Below, in pieces: positions 55,959-64,000 of a stretch of 64,000 nt of DNA. The notes under the pieces were generated by a model. The model had not been told where the DNA came from, searched no databases, and worked only from the letters and a program-made list of their open reading frames with translations. Numbering within the stretch: the first letter of the stretch is position 1; each line of letters begins with the position of its first letter. This DNA is from Paenibacillus mendelii (lineage in GTDB: Bacteria > Bacillota > Bacilli > Paenibacillales > Paenibacillaceae), in contig NZ_JANHOF010000026.1 in the NCBI RefSeq assembly GCF_024498075.1, forward strand, positions 1 to 64,000. The letters run 5' to 3'. The position numbers and the translations under genes are program-made.

Positions 55959-56867
55959 TTACTTCTGGATCAGTTCATTATATACATCCCGCTTAGGACG
56001 TCCTAGATCTATAGCCGCTTTTTTTATCGCTTCTCTGCGATCCCCCGTTTGCTCCTCATACCGCTTAACATGCTCGGCTAGCTCCATTCCGTCCCACCAT
56101 GGCTTTTCCTCATCTTCATCCTGTCCTTCTCCCGCTTCCGAACGATTGAAGCCCGCAATCACTAAACAATATTCACCCAGTGCCGGATGCTCCTCCAACC
56201 ATTGTAAGCATTCTGTAATTGTTCCTCTTACCGCTTCTTCATGCCGTTTCGTCAGCTCCCGAACCATTGCAATAGGACGATCGCCCCAATGTTCCCGTAC
56301 AGCTGCCAACGTCTTACCTACCCGATGCGGCGATTCATAGCAAATAATCGTGCCCTCTTGCTTACGATGCTTCTGCAGCCATTGCGATAACGGCTTGCGG
56401 TCACGTGGGGGGAATCCAAGGAAGCTGAAGCGGTCCGTTGGCAAGCCCGATATAATCAATGCCGATAATGCCGCGTTCGCCCCAGGAACCGGAACGACAC
56501 ATATATCTTGTTCTACTGCAGAAGCAACCAAGTCCGCGCCAGGATCGGATATAGCCGGGAGCCCCGCATCACTTACAAGCGCAATTGACTGCCCCTCCTT
56601 CAACAAGCGGATCAGTTCGATACCGCTAGCTTGCTTATTGTGTTCATGATAGCTGACAAGGCGTGTCGCTATTTCATAGTGAGTAAGTAATTTACGCGTT
56701 TGCCGCGTATCTTCAGCTGCGATAATATCGACTTCCTTCAAGATGCGTATCGCTCGAAACGTCATGTCCTCCAAATTGCCTATCGGTGTTCCGACCAAAT
56801 ACAGCGTCCCGCTCCATCCCGTCGTTCCACCTTCACTGCCTCGTGTAAAGCTTTTTTGCACATTCAT
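55959..56867 (-). CDS. rsmI: 16S rRNA (cytidine-1402-2'-O)-methyltransferase
   Basis: Tetrapyrrole-methylase-fold enzyme. TLYLVGTPIGNLEDMTFRA, AEDTRQTRKLL, SYHEHN and SDAGLPAISDPG are the RsmI signatures. Length 302. B. subtilis yabC. The GIY-YIG gene yazA, which lies before it in B. subtilis, is absent; the trmN6-like gene ends 8 bases upstream. Confidence 0.96.
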   Translation of the reverse strand: MNVQKSFTRGSEGGTTGWSGTLYLVGTPIGNLEDMTFRAIRILKEVDIIAAEDTRQTRKLLTHYEIATRLVSYHEHNKQASGIELIRLLKEGQSIALVSDAGLPAISDPGADLVASAVEQDICVVPVPGANAALSALIISGLPTDRFSFLGFPPRDRKPLSQWLQKHRKQEGTIICYESPHRVGKTLAAVREHWGDRPIAMVRELTKRHEEAVRGTITECLQWLEEHPALGEYCLVIAGFNRSEAGEGQDEDEEKPWWDGMELAEHVKRYEEQTGDRREAIKKAAIDLGRPKRDVYNELIQK

Positions 56868-56875
56868 GATGGCTA

Positions 56876-57640
56876 TTATCCCTCACTTAAGGACGCTCGT
56901 CCCCCATAGTAAATTTCCATAATTTCTTTGTTATATTGTTTTTCTTCATTATATACGATGAGTGGAGGAAGCAGCTTAACGTCAGGCTTGGCATCTCGCA
57001 TGGCTTCAATAAGCACGATGTTAGCTTCTGCTTCGACACGCGGGTGAACGAAGCGGACCCGTTTCGGTTCAAGCTTATAGCGGCGCATCGTATCCACGAT
57101 TTCTACAAATCGGGATGGTCGATGCACCATGGACACGCGGCCTCCGGTGCGGACAAGCTTTGCGCATGCCGCTACAATTTCCTCCAAGGAGCCATTTAAT
57201 TCATGACGTGCCATCGCGTAGTGCGTATTCTCATTCTTATCTCCATTGTGGGCCGGCAAGTAAGGCGGATTCACCGTTATCGCATCATATCCCCCATGAC
57301 CGCTCTGTTTGTAATATTCTCGTAAATCTGCCTCATGAATATGGATTCGATCTTGAAGTCCATTCATCGCCACACTTCGCTTGGCCATATCTGCAAGCCT
57401 CGGTTGAATTTCAACGGCATCAATACTGGCTTGTGTACGAGTTGTAAGCAATAAGGGAACGACTCCGTTGCCCGTACAGAGATCGAGTACCCGCCCCCGC
57501 ATCGGGACGCCAGCGAACCTTGCAAGCAATACCGCGTCCATCGAGAAACTAAATACGTCCCGGCTCTGGATAATGGTTAGCTGATGTGTTAATAAATCGT
57601 CTATACGTTCCCCTGGTTGAAGAAGACTTTCTTTATACAC
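56876..57640 (-). CDS. yabB: tRNA1(Val)-type N6-adenine methyltransferase (YabB)
   Basis: 254-residue class I SAM methyltransferase with the SAM loop VLDLCTGNGVVPLLL (near residue 50), acidic EIQP and the adenine-N6 catalytic tetrad NPPY (in TVNPPYLP). Closest named family is TrmN6/YfiC, which modifies A37 of tRNA1-Val; the target here is inferred. GTG start with GGGGG 10 bases upstream. Confidence 0.88.
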   Translation of the reverse strand: MYKESLLQPGERIDDLLTHQLTIIQSRDVFSFSMDAVLLARFAGVPMRGRVLDLCTGNGVVPLLLTTRTQASIDAVEIQPRLADMAKRSVAMNGLQDRIHIHEADLREYYKQSGHGGYDAITVNPPYLPAHNGDKNENTHYAMARHELNGSLEEIVAACAKLVRTGGRVSMVHRPSRFVEIVDTMRRYKLEPKRVRFVHPRVEAEANIVLIEAMRDAKPDVKLLPPLIVYNEEKQYNKEIMEIYYGGRASLSEG

Positions 57641-57688
57641 GCTCTGTATACCCCCACTTTCCCCGTTTCAAACCATTCATTAGAAAAG

Positions 57689-57726
57689 TATAAAAGATAA
57701 AGCCGCCCTTATACAAGGACGGCTAC
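57689..57726 (-). terminator. yabA terminator
   Basis: Minus-strand hairpin AGCCGTCCTT/AAGGGCGGCT (one G-U pair, GTAT loop) followed by TTATCTTTTATAC. A second 8-bp repeat (TTATCGTC/GACGATAA) lies at 57738-57765 without a T tail. Confidence 0.7.
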
Positions 57727-57769
57727 GGTGCTTCCGAATTATCGTCGCTCTTTGGGCTGACGATAAACC

Positions 57770-58162
57770 CTATTTATTAAGAAAGGACAGACAGAACAGA
57801 CAGTCGCCTTCCGTACGCAAATGTCCATAATAGACATTACAAATGTGAAATCCTTCATGATACAGGCGAGCCAAGTTGTCATAGCCTTCGCCGACAGCAG
57901 CCTGATCGTTCGAATCCGGCGGTTGTTCCAACAACGGTTCCTCAGACGCGTCTACCGTTTCCGATTTCGGCGTTTGCGGATTCGTATGAATAGCCGTTTC
58001 ACGCTTGAAAATTTTGCGCAGCTGTTGGTTCTCAATACTCAGCCGCTTGTTCTCCTCTAGAAGCGCCTTCACACGTTGTTTCAGTGTTCCCAGCTCTTGA
58101 TACAAGTTACCTGTTCTCGATTCCAATTCATCCATCTTATTGAATATATCGTTCTTGTTCAA
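57770..58162 (-). CDS. yabA: replication initiation control protein YabA
   Basis: 130 residues: an N-terminal coiled coil (4-55), a linker, and a C-terminal zinc domain with HEGFHIC and CLFC. YabA bridges DnaA and DnaN to limit initiation. TTG start with AGGTGG upstream. Located between ricT and yabB as in B. subtilis. Confidence 0.94.
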   Translation of the reverse strand: MNKNDIFNKMDELESRTGNLYQELGTLKQRVKALLEENKRLSIENQQLRKIFKRETAIHTNPQTPKSETVDASEEPLLEQPPDSNDQAAVGEGYDNLARLYHEGFHICNVYYGHLRTEGDCLFCLSFLNK

Positions 58163-58210
58163 TATCCCACCTCAAAGACGCTCGGCTTCGGACTTATCGC
58201 CAACGAGATC

Positions 58211-59011
58211 TTACTTGATCACGACATCATCCAGCGGCAGTTCCTTCGGCTTGCCGCCGTCAAACAGCTGAACATGCACGGTCTTAGCACGGGCGTTAAT
58301 CCCCGTTACCTTACCTTCACCATACGATGTGACGACGATTTTGCCAACCGCCGGCAGCTCTTCTCTGACGCTTTCATAATTATCATGCTCATATTTCAAG
58401 CAGCACATCAAACGGCCGCATAAGCCGGAAATTTTCGTCGGATTAAGCGAGAGATTCTGATCCTTCGCCATCTTGATCGATACCGGCTCAAAATCACCCA
58501 GCCAAGAGGAGCAGCATAATACACGGCCGCAAGGACCGATACCGCCCAACATCTTCGCTTCGTCGCGCACGCCGATCTGTCTAAGCTCGATACGGGTGCG
58601 GAACACACTAGCCAAATCTTTGACTAACTCACGAAAATCGACTCTGCCCTCGGCAGTAAAATAAAAAATGATTTTATTGCGGTCGAAGGTGAATTCCACA
58701 TCAACCAGCTTCATTTTTAATTGATGATCTCTAATCTTGTCGAGGCACGTAGCAAAGGCGTTCTTTGCTGCCGCTTTGTTCTCCTCTACAATTTTGGCGT
58801 CGTTGTCACCGGCGATGCGTATTACTTTTTTTAGCGGAAGGACTACATCCGATTCACCGACTTGCTTCTGTCCAACCACAACCTTGCCATATTCAACCCC
58901 TCGTGCTGTCTCGACAATGACATGCTGCTCTTTGTCGACCGGGAGCTCAATTGGATCAAAGTAATATATTTTGCCCGCCTTCTTAAAGCGGACGCCAACG
59001 ACGTTATACAA
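58211..59011 (-). CDS. ricT: PSP1-domain protein RicT (YaaT)
   Basis: 266 residues with the PSP1 C-terminal domain and the cysteine pairs GPCGRVLCC and GLCGRLMCC, which in the B. subtilis RicAFT complex take part in Fe-S binding; the complex aids RNase Y-dependent mRNA maturation and Spo0A phosphorelay. TTG start (59011), with GGAGGGG 7 bases upstream, next to holB. Confidence 0.94.
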   Translation of the reverse strand: MYNVVGVRFKKAGKIYYFDPIELPVDKEQHVIVETARGVEYGKVVVGQKQVGESDVVLPLKKVIRIAGDNDAKIVEENKAAAKNAFATCLDKIRDHQLKMKLVDVEFTFDRNKIIFYFTAEGRVDFRELVKDLASVFRTRIELRQIGVRDEAKMLGGIGPCGRVLCCSSWLGDFEPVSIKMAKDQNLSLNPTKISGLCGRLMCCLKYEHDNYESVREELPAVGKIVVTSYGEGKVTGINARAKTVHVQLFDGGKPKELPLDDVVIK

Positions 59012-59015
59012 CCAA

Positions 59016-59993
59016 TCACCCCTCCTGTACGCGAATTAGCAGCTGCTCAATGGCCAGCTGCGGCGATACATTGGCTCTCATTCGTTTGCCGGCCTCGAGT
59101 GTATGCTCCATGCATCTGATCCAGCCCTCAGCTGAACGTGCGAATGCATGCTTGCTAAGCCAATCTATCTGATCTATAAAAACGACCTCATCTTGTCTTC
59201 CTGCTTGAATATGAATCATATCTTTATACCATAAAACGAGTAACGACAACAGCAGTTGAGGCTGATCGCCGAGCTCGGTCTTGAATACGTGTTGCTGGGC
59301 AGTCAACATGGCCGCGGTGAATCGGAGTAGACTATCCTTGCCTAATTGTATCACTACATTTCTCATTTCTGCAAACCCATTCTGCTGGACGAGTGCCCGG
59401 CAAGCATCCAGTCCGGAAGCCAGATGAACGGCAGCCCGAGCCAGCAGCACGGGAACCCCTTCTAAGCTCAGGGTTTGCAGCATATCGATCGGTGCAAGCG
59501 GCAAAAAAGGAACCCATTGGGTCCGGGAGCGAACAGTTGGGAGTACCGCTTGTCCATTGTCGGCCAGTAATATAGCGACTACTGACGCCTGCGGCTCCTC
59601 CAGAAACTTCAGCAGACTATTCGCCGCCTGAAGCGTCATCGATTCGGCTCGCTTCATTATATATATCTTACGTTCCGTTCCGCTGTTGCGGTAGGCAAGC
59701 TCCCGCTGCAGCTCGCGGATTTGATCAATTTTTATCGAATTTCCATCCGGCTCTACAACATGCAGATCCGGTTGGTTGCCATGCTCAAATTTCCGGCATT
59801 CAATGCATGTCCCGCAAGCATCGCCGGTACCGCTGGCACAGAACAACGCTTTGGCAAATGCGAGCGCCATAGCCATTCTTCCGCTCCCCGGCGGGCCGGT
59901 AAACAAATAAGCATGCGACACTTTTCCGCTCTTCAGCGCATGCTGCAAAATCCGTTTCGCCTTCTGCTGACCGGCTAGTTGTTCGATGCTCAT
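59016..59993 (-). CDS. holB: DNA polymerase III subunit delta'
   Basis: Clamp-loader subunit. AAA-type fold with SHAYLFTGPPGSGRMAMALA, and the zinc cysteines in CASGTGDACGTCIEC; the modified SRC-type loop reads TVRSRTQWVPFL. Length 325. Lies between yaaR and ricT. Confidence 0.95.
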   Translation of the reverse strand: MSIEQLAGQQKAKRILQHALKSGKVSHAYLFTGPPGSGRMAMALAFAKALFCASGTGDACGTCIECRKFEHGNQPDLHVVEPDGNSIKIDQIRELQRELAYRNSGTERKIYIMKRAESMTLQAANSLLKFLEEPQASVVAILLADNGQAVLPTVRSRTQWVPFLPLAPIDMLQTLSLEGVPVLLARAAVHLASGLDACRALVQQNGFAEMRNVVIQLGKDSLLRFTAAMLTAQQHVFKTELGDQPQLLLSLLVLWYKDMIHIQAGRQDEVVFIDQIDWLSKHAFARSAEGWIRCMEHTLEAGKRMRANVSPQLAIEQLLIRVQEG

Positions 59994-60013
59994 GTGTTTA
60001 TGTCTTCCCTTTC

Positions 60014-60457
60014 TTAAAAAAGCAAATTAATGAGAATGCCGCGAATGTCTCCGATCTTCTGCAGCAATTCGATTCGGCCTTCCTCGCTGTCAAGCAGCTC
60101 CTCACCCATCGTCACGAGAGCCGCATCGAGCTCATCCAGAAGCTTATAGCGCTTCGTACGGCCACGGCGGTCGAAACCTCGTGTTTCCTTCATCCCGATA
60201 CCGCGGCGCACCGTATCTTCGAGAAATTGTTTCACCATCTGACGATAAAGCTTCAGCTCTCGTACCGTCATCGAGCGCGAGAGCCGTTCGCCTTGAAGAT
60301 GAATATCCTGAAGCTTCTGCTGCAGCTGTTCCATTGAGCGCTGCTCATCCTGATGCTGCATAATGTCGGAGAAATTCTTCGGCTGCAGCGGCTTATTGCC
60401 GAGTTCCGTCCGCGTCCGGTCCTGACCGAGAGGACGCCAACCCGGATTGATTTTCAT
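60014..60457 (-). CDS. yaaR: YaaR-family protein (DUF327)
   Basis: 147-residue soluble, helical protein whose conserved part (MTVRELKLYRQMVKQFLEDTV) is diagnostic for DUF327. Function unknown. Conserved neighbour of darA and holB. Confidence 0.9.
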   Translation of the reverse strand: MKINPGWRPLGQDRTRTELGNKPLQPKNFSDIMQHQDEQRSMEQLQQKLQDIHLQGERLSRSMTVRELKLYRQMVKQFLEDTVRRGIGMKETRGFDRRGRTKRYKLLDELDAALVTMGEELLDSEEGRIELLQKIGDIRGILINLLF

Positions 60458-60473
60458 CTTACGTCACGTCCAT

Positions 60474-60887
<414 letters not shown>

Positions 60888-61523
60888 TTAATTCCAGCCA
60901 AATCGTTCTTTTATGACCGATATTGCGGCTTTGAGCACTTTATCGGGCTCTTGATCGGCATCCACCTGGATCACACGCTTAGGCTCCTGCTCTTGAAGCA
61001 TTAAATATCCCTCGCGAACCCGTTGATGAAAGGAAAGGCCTTCAAGATCGAGCCGGTTCACTTCACGGCCCGTTCCTTGCTGAATCCGCTCCAAGCCACG
61101 CTCGGGCATTATATCCATATAGAGCGTCAAGTCCGGCATCGTCGTGCCGATTGCAAAGCGGTTGATAGAACGGATTTCGTCGATACCCAATCCCCGGGCA
61201 TGTCCTTGGTAGGCAAGACTACTATCGATAAAACGGTCACAGATGACAACATACCCTTGCTCCAGCGCGGGAACAACTTTTTCCGACAAATGCTGACGCC
61301 TTGCCGCAGCGTACAGCAGCGCTTCTGTTCGAGCATCCATCATCGTATTGCTCCGGTCCAGAATGATTTCCCTAATTTGCTCCGCAATCGGTATACCGCC
61401 AGGCTCCCGGGTTATCATCACTCGGTGCCCTTCTTCTGTTAGTGTATGTGCGAGTGCCTGGATGAGTGTCGTTTTACCGGCACCTTCTCCACCTTCGATG
61501 GTTATGAATCTTCCTATATTCAA
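60888..61523 (-). CDS. tmk: thymidylate kinase
   Basis: dTMP kinase. P-loop [12 protein letters not shown] (8-19), [18 protein letters not shown] (DRF motif), and a LID region with [12 protein letters not shown]. Length 211. It follows the PLP decarboxylase-family gene as in B. subtilis (yaaO-tmk). Confidence 0.97.
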   Translation of the reverse strand: MNIGRFITIEGGEGAGKTTLIQALAHTLTEEGHRVMITREPGGIPIAEQIREIILDRSNTMMDARTEALLYAAARRQHLSEKVVPALEQGYVVICDRFIDSSLAYQGHARGLGIDEIRSINRFAIGTTMPDLTLYMDIMPERGLERIQQGTGREVNRLDLEGLSFHQRVREGYLMLQEQEPKRVIQVDADQEPDKVLKAAISVIKERFGWN

Positions 61524-61587
61524 TGAAAGAACTCCTCTATCTTGTTATACCCTTATCATAACAAAGGCAACCCAGACACGTAAACGG

Positions 61588-63129
61588 CTACCTGTCCTTA
61601 AGTACAGCAATCGTACGCAGCGTTGGATCGACAGCTCCTTGAAATTTGGCGCCGTGCTTCGCCAAAGCAGCCAAATATTGAACAGAGCCTGCAGTAATAC
61701 GTTCTCCTGCATATAGAATAGGTATTCCCGGCGGGTAGGGGATAACAGATTCTGCAGCAATTCGACCAGCTGCATCATCTAACCCGATCTGTTCTAGCCG
61801 ATCGGCTTGAAACGGGCGTCTTGAGAATGAGACCGGTTCCGATATCCATTGACCTTCGCTCTTCGGATACTGCCCTCCGCTATCTTTATCTGACTGCATC
61901 CAGAACTCTGTTTCAGCCTGACGGGCATATTCAAGATCACACTCTGCGTTTCCGGACCAAGATTCGTTTTCAATTGTAAGTATTTGCTCCTGCAGCCTGA
62001 CCATATCCTCCAATACCGCAGGCGCTGCGCATAACAGAACGATTCGTTCTGAATCCGCCATCTCTACCCAGCAACCTTTATCGGCTAGCATCCGCTGCAG
62101 CTCGTATCCCGAATGATTACCTGTCGCATCCTTTAATACAACACGAAGCGGATCCATACGAACATGGGAACTAGTGCTTTCGACAATTTCTAACCGTTTG
62201 CACGTTTCCTTGACCCATTGTCGAAACGCCCTTGCCGCATCTATCCCGCTAATAAACATTTCGTGCCCGAATGTGTCGACCATTGCCCGGGCAATATCGA
62301 GTGAAGCCATAATCGGATAGGAGGGGCTTGAGCTTTGTATCATCGTCAAGGCCTGTCTTACTGCCTTGCGGTCCATTCTATACCCTTGTATGTGAAGCAT
62401 AGCCCCCATCGTCAGCGCGGATAATGTTTTATGCGTCGACTGTACGACCGCATCGGCTCCAGCTTGCAGGGCTGAAGTTGGCAATAGCGGATCAAGCCCA
62501 TAGTGTGCGCCATGCGCTTCGTCTACTAGCAGCAGCTTATCATGCCGATGAATGGTATCGGCATAAGGTCGTAAATCAACGCTGACTCCGTAATAACTTG
62601 GATTGGTTAGCAAGACAGCCTTAGCTTGCGGATACTTATTCAGCGCTTCTTCAATATGCTGTACCGATGGGGCGATGGCCAGACCAGTTGTCACGTCTTT
62701 ATCAGGCATTAAGAACACCGCTTGTCCCCCGGCTAATGCTAACCCGTTCAATATAGACTTATGTGCGCTGCGCTGCACCAGTATGAGATCTCCAGGTTCA
62801 CAGCAGGCAAGCAGCATGGCCAGATTACCGGCTGTGCTTCCACCCACAAGGAAATAGGTTTCTTCCGCCCCGAAGCAAGCGGCAGCCAGGTTTTGTGCTT
62901 CTTCAATTACACCAGTTGGATCATGCAGATCATCCGTTACGGAAAGCTCTGTTACATCCATTTTCATCATCGATCTTACTTGTTGTAAGGCTTCGTTATG
63001 AGATGATTCCATCATAGCTATGGTTTGTCCGAATTTATGTCCAGGCACATGAAAGCTAGACGGATCAGAGAGATGATGCTCGTACAGCATTTCTAATAGA
63101 GGTGCCCTCCAGTTTGTTAACCCGTTCAT
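61588..63129 (-). CDS. Orn/Lys/Arg decarboxylase-family PLP enzyme (YaaO type)
   Basis: 513 residues of fold-type I PLP enzyme. PLP lysine in STHKTLSAL (near residue 228), DEAHGAHYG and FHVPGHKFGQ mark the Orn/Lys/Arg decarboxylase family. It is the positional counterpart of B. subtilis yaaO; which amino acid it uses cannot be told. ATG 63129 has AAGGAG 7 bases upstream; the open frame extends to 63201 without a site. Confidence 0.87.
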   Translation of the reverse strand: MNGLTNWRAPLLEMLYEHHLSDPSSFHVPGHKFGQTIAMMESSHNEALQQVRSMMKMDVTELSVTDDLHDPTGVIEEAQNLAAACFGAEETYFLVGGSTAGNLAMLLACCEPGDLILVQRSAHKSILNGLALAGGQAVFLMPDKDVTTGLAIAPSVQHIEEALNKYPQAKAVLLTNPSYYGVSVDLRPYADTIHRHDKLLLVDEAHGAHYGLDPLLPTSALQAGADAVVQSTHKTLSALTMGAMLHIQGYRMDRKAVRQALTMIQSSSPSYPIMASLDIARAMVDTFGHEMFISGIDAARAFRQWVKETCKRLEIVESTSSHVRMDPLRVVLKDATGNHSGYELQRMLADKGCWVEMADSERIVLLCAAPAVLEDMVRLQEQILTIENESWSGNAECDLEYARQAETEFWMQSDKDSGGQYPKSEGQWISEPVSFSRRPFQADRLEQIGLDDAAGRIAAESVIPYPPGIPILYAGERITAGSVQYLAALAKHGAKFQGAVDPTLRTIAVLKDR

Positions 63130-63207
63130 GATCCTGCTCCTTCTCTTATGCTTCCCTCCATCATATCGGATATCCGTCTCTATAGGTACTTTAAATGACA
63201 ATAAATG

Positions 63208-63241
63208 ACCCCAGCAATCTCATCTGCATGAGCACCGGGGT
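63208..63241 (-). terminator. probable csfB terminator
   Basis: Minus-strand arms ACCCCGG and CTGGGGT with an inner CTCAT/ATGAG pair; the following tail is only moderately T-rich. Confidence 0.5.
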
Positions 63242-63302
63242 GATGAATACAATCTTATGGATCAATATAGGTTAAGAGGATACCTGCTATTACAGATGTC
63301 GA

Positions 63303-63497
63303 TTATGCGTTCTTCTGCATCCAGATCCGTCTAAGCTGATGGATGAAAAAAGGATACTTCGCATCCTGGACGTCCGTTTCAACCATTTCCGTTTCGCAGG
63401 CTTCACAAATAAATTCATCAATGATTCGTATCCCGTCCGTTTTGTCATGGCCGCAAATGATACAGAAGTTGCGGGCAGCCATATTCTCTTCCATCAT
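63303..63497 (-). CDS. csfB: anti-sigma-G factor Gin (CsfB)
   Basis: 64-residue zinc protein with CIICGHDKTDGIRIIDEFICEAC in two CxxC pairs, the Gin signature. Gin holds sigma-G (and sigma-E) inactive in the early forespore. ATG 63497 is preferred: AGGTG lies 7 bases upstream; the frame runs up to 63527. Sigma-F promoter at 63535-63563. Confidence 0.92.
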   Translation of the reverse strand: MMEENMAARNFCIICGHDKTDGIRIIDEFICEACETEMVETDVQDAKYPFFIHQLRRIWMQKNA

Positions 63498-63534
63498 TGT
63501 CGAACACCTCACCTTGTATTTCTTCATTGCTACT

Positions 63535-63563
63535 ATTATGCCACATAGTCTATCAAGTTATAC
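63535..63563 (-). promoter_or_regulatory. sigma-F-type promoter of csfB
   Basis: Minus-strand GTATA (63559-63563), 15 bp, TGGCATAAT (63535-63543), against sigma-F GYATA-N15-GGNNANANT: one mismatch. csfB is a sigma-F gene in B. subtilis. Confidence 0.6.
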
Positions 63564-63719
63564 TTGTTTCATAGCCCATTTCAAATAGTAATACATTTTA
63601 TGTGCGCGAGGGTGAATTGGTGAACGATAGCCCTGTACTTGTTTTAAAAGGAAGTCTTCATAATCGGTTCTGTTATTCCGATACATATAGTCGTATGATA
63701 CAGAAAGGGCGTTGAGGCT

Positions 63720-64000
63720 ATGAGGGGTACGCTTGCCGAACAAATGAAAGCAACCATATATCAGTACCAGCTTATCCGAAAAATCAATTTACGAAAAGAG
63801 TCCAAATGGAGCCATCTGGTTATCGCGCTTATATTGAGCGTATTTCAACTTTTAATGTACCGCATGGAGGGAGCAATCGCAATCGCGGTCGGAATACTGC
63901 TCACGCAAGTCATCCATTTTATTATTATTCACTTAACCTTAATAAGAGTCGATGTCCCTGATTACCGCAGATGGAGCTGGCTTATTCAACCGCCGTGGAT
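63720..64000 (+). CDS. membrane protein, 5' part only
   Basis: Open frame from ATG 63720 to the window edge, 93 residues visible, not recognised. Two probable membrane helices (SHLVIALILSVFQLLMY and AIAIAVGILLTQVIHFIIIH) follow a basic amphipathic start. The frame is uninterrupted, on the plus strand and divergent from csfB. AAAGGG lies about 11 bases before the ATG. The rest of the gene is outside the window. Confidence 0.6.
   Translation, partial: MRGTLAEQMKATIYQYQLIRKINLRKESKWSHLVIALILSVFQLLMYRMEGAIAIAVGILLTQVIHFIIIHLTLIRVDVPDYRRWSWLIQPPW

Noticed and set aside
63558-63743. 61-codon minus-strand frame
   Set aside because: It overlaps the csfB promoter and the start of the plus-strand membrane gene; no support.

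Overview
The window looks like the origin-proximal chromosome of an endospore-forming Firmicute of the Paenibacillaceae (Paenibacillus or a close relative). The grounds are the 16S rRNA start, the dense block of sporulation genes (spoIIE, spoVT, spoVG, yabG, yabP, yabQ, sspF, fin, csfB), an order largely collinear with the Bacillus subtilis yaaO-to-lysS region, moderate G+C, and many TTG and GTG starts with strong Shine-Dalgarno sites. The window is in the reverse sense: almost all genes are on the minus strand. Only abrB, a 66-residue unknown at 42206 and an incomplete membrane gene at 63720 are on the plus strand. I saw no insertion sequence, prophage, CRISPR array or tRNA gene.

Layout in window coordinates. 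1-434: start of a 16S rRNA gene with its boxA leader and promoter. 643-9526: lysS, greA, dusB and the folate/p-aminobenzoate genes (xre, folK, folB, folP, pabC, pabA, pabB). 9762-13533: cysK, a PrsA-like protein, hslO, coaX. 13530-17023: NAD synthesis (nadC, nadB, nadA). 17427-24502: ftsH, hpt, tilS, a YabT-type kinase, a VWA protein and a second MraY-like transferase. 24704-31580: spoIIE, yabR, divIC, yabQ, yabP, an unrecognised polytopic membrane protein, rqcP and HU. 31918-43170: mazG, a SpoVB-family flippase, spoVT, prsA, mfd, fin, pth, a small unknown gene and ctc. 43397-53911: glmU, spoVG, ridA, purR, ispE, sspF, veg, yabG, ksgA, rnmV, yabE and tatD. 53937-63497: an HD hydrolase, abrB, rsmI, trmN6-like, yabA, ricT, holB, yaaR, darA, tmk, a PLP decarboxylase-family gene and csfB/gin.

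Regulation is unusually readable. A c-di-AMP (ydaO-type) riboswitch with its own promoter and terminator precedes the cell-wall gene yabE, and the gene for the c-di-AMP-binding PII-like protein DarA lies about 7.5 kb away. Promoters matching the sporulation cascade are visible: a Spo0A-type promoter with a 21-bp spacer at spoIIE, sigma-H at spoVG, sigma-F at csfB, sigma-G at spoVT and sspF, and sigma-K at yabG. abrB carries tandem 0A boxes just downstream of its promoter. ctc has a sigma-B-consensus promoter, and cysK has an Rrf2-family-like palindrome between promoter and start codon.

Most of the window is conserved housekeeping DNA and I do not see a clear-cut new multi-gene system. The best candidates for something undescribed are the sporulation-cluster MraY paralogue with an altered histidine motif, the 10-TM protein between yabP and rqcP, the structured pabA leader, the small plus-strand gene at 42206 and the zinc-ribbon AbrB. 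All calls come from reading the sequence; no database search was run.
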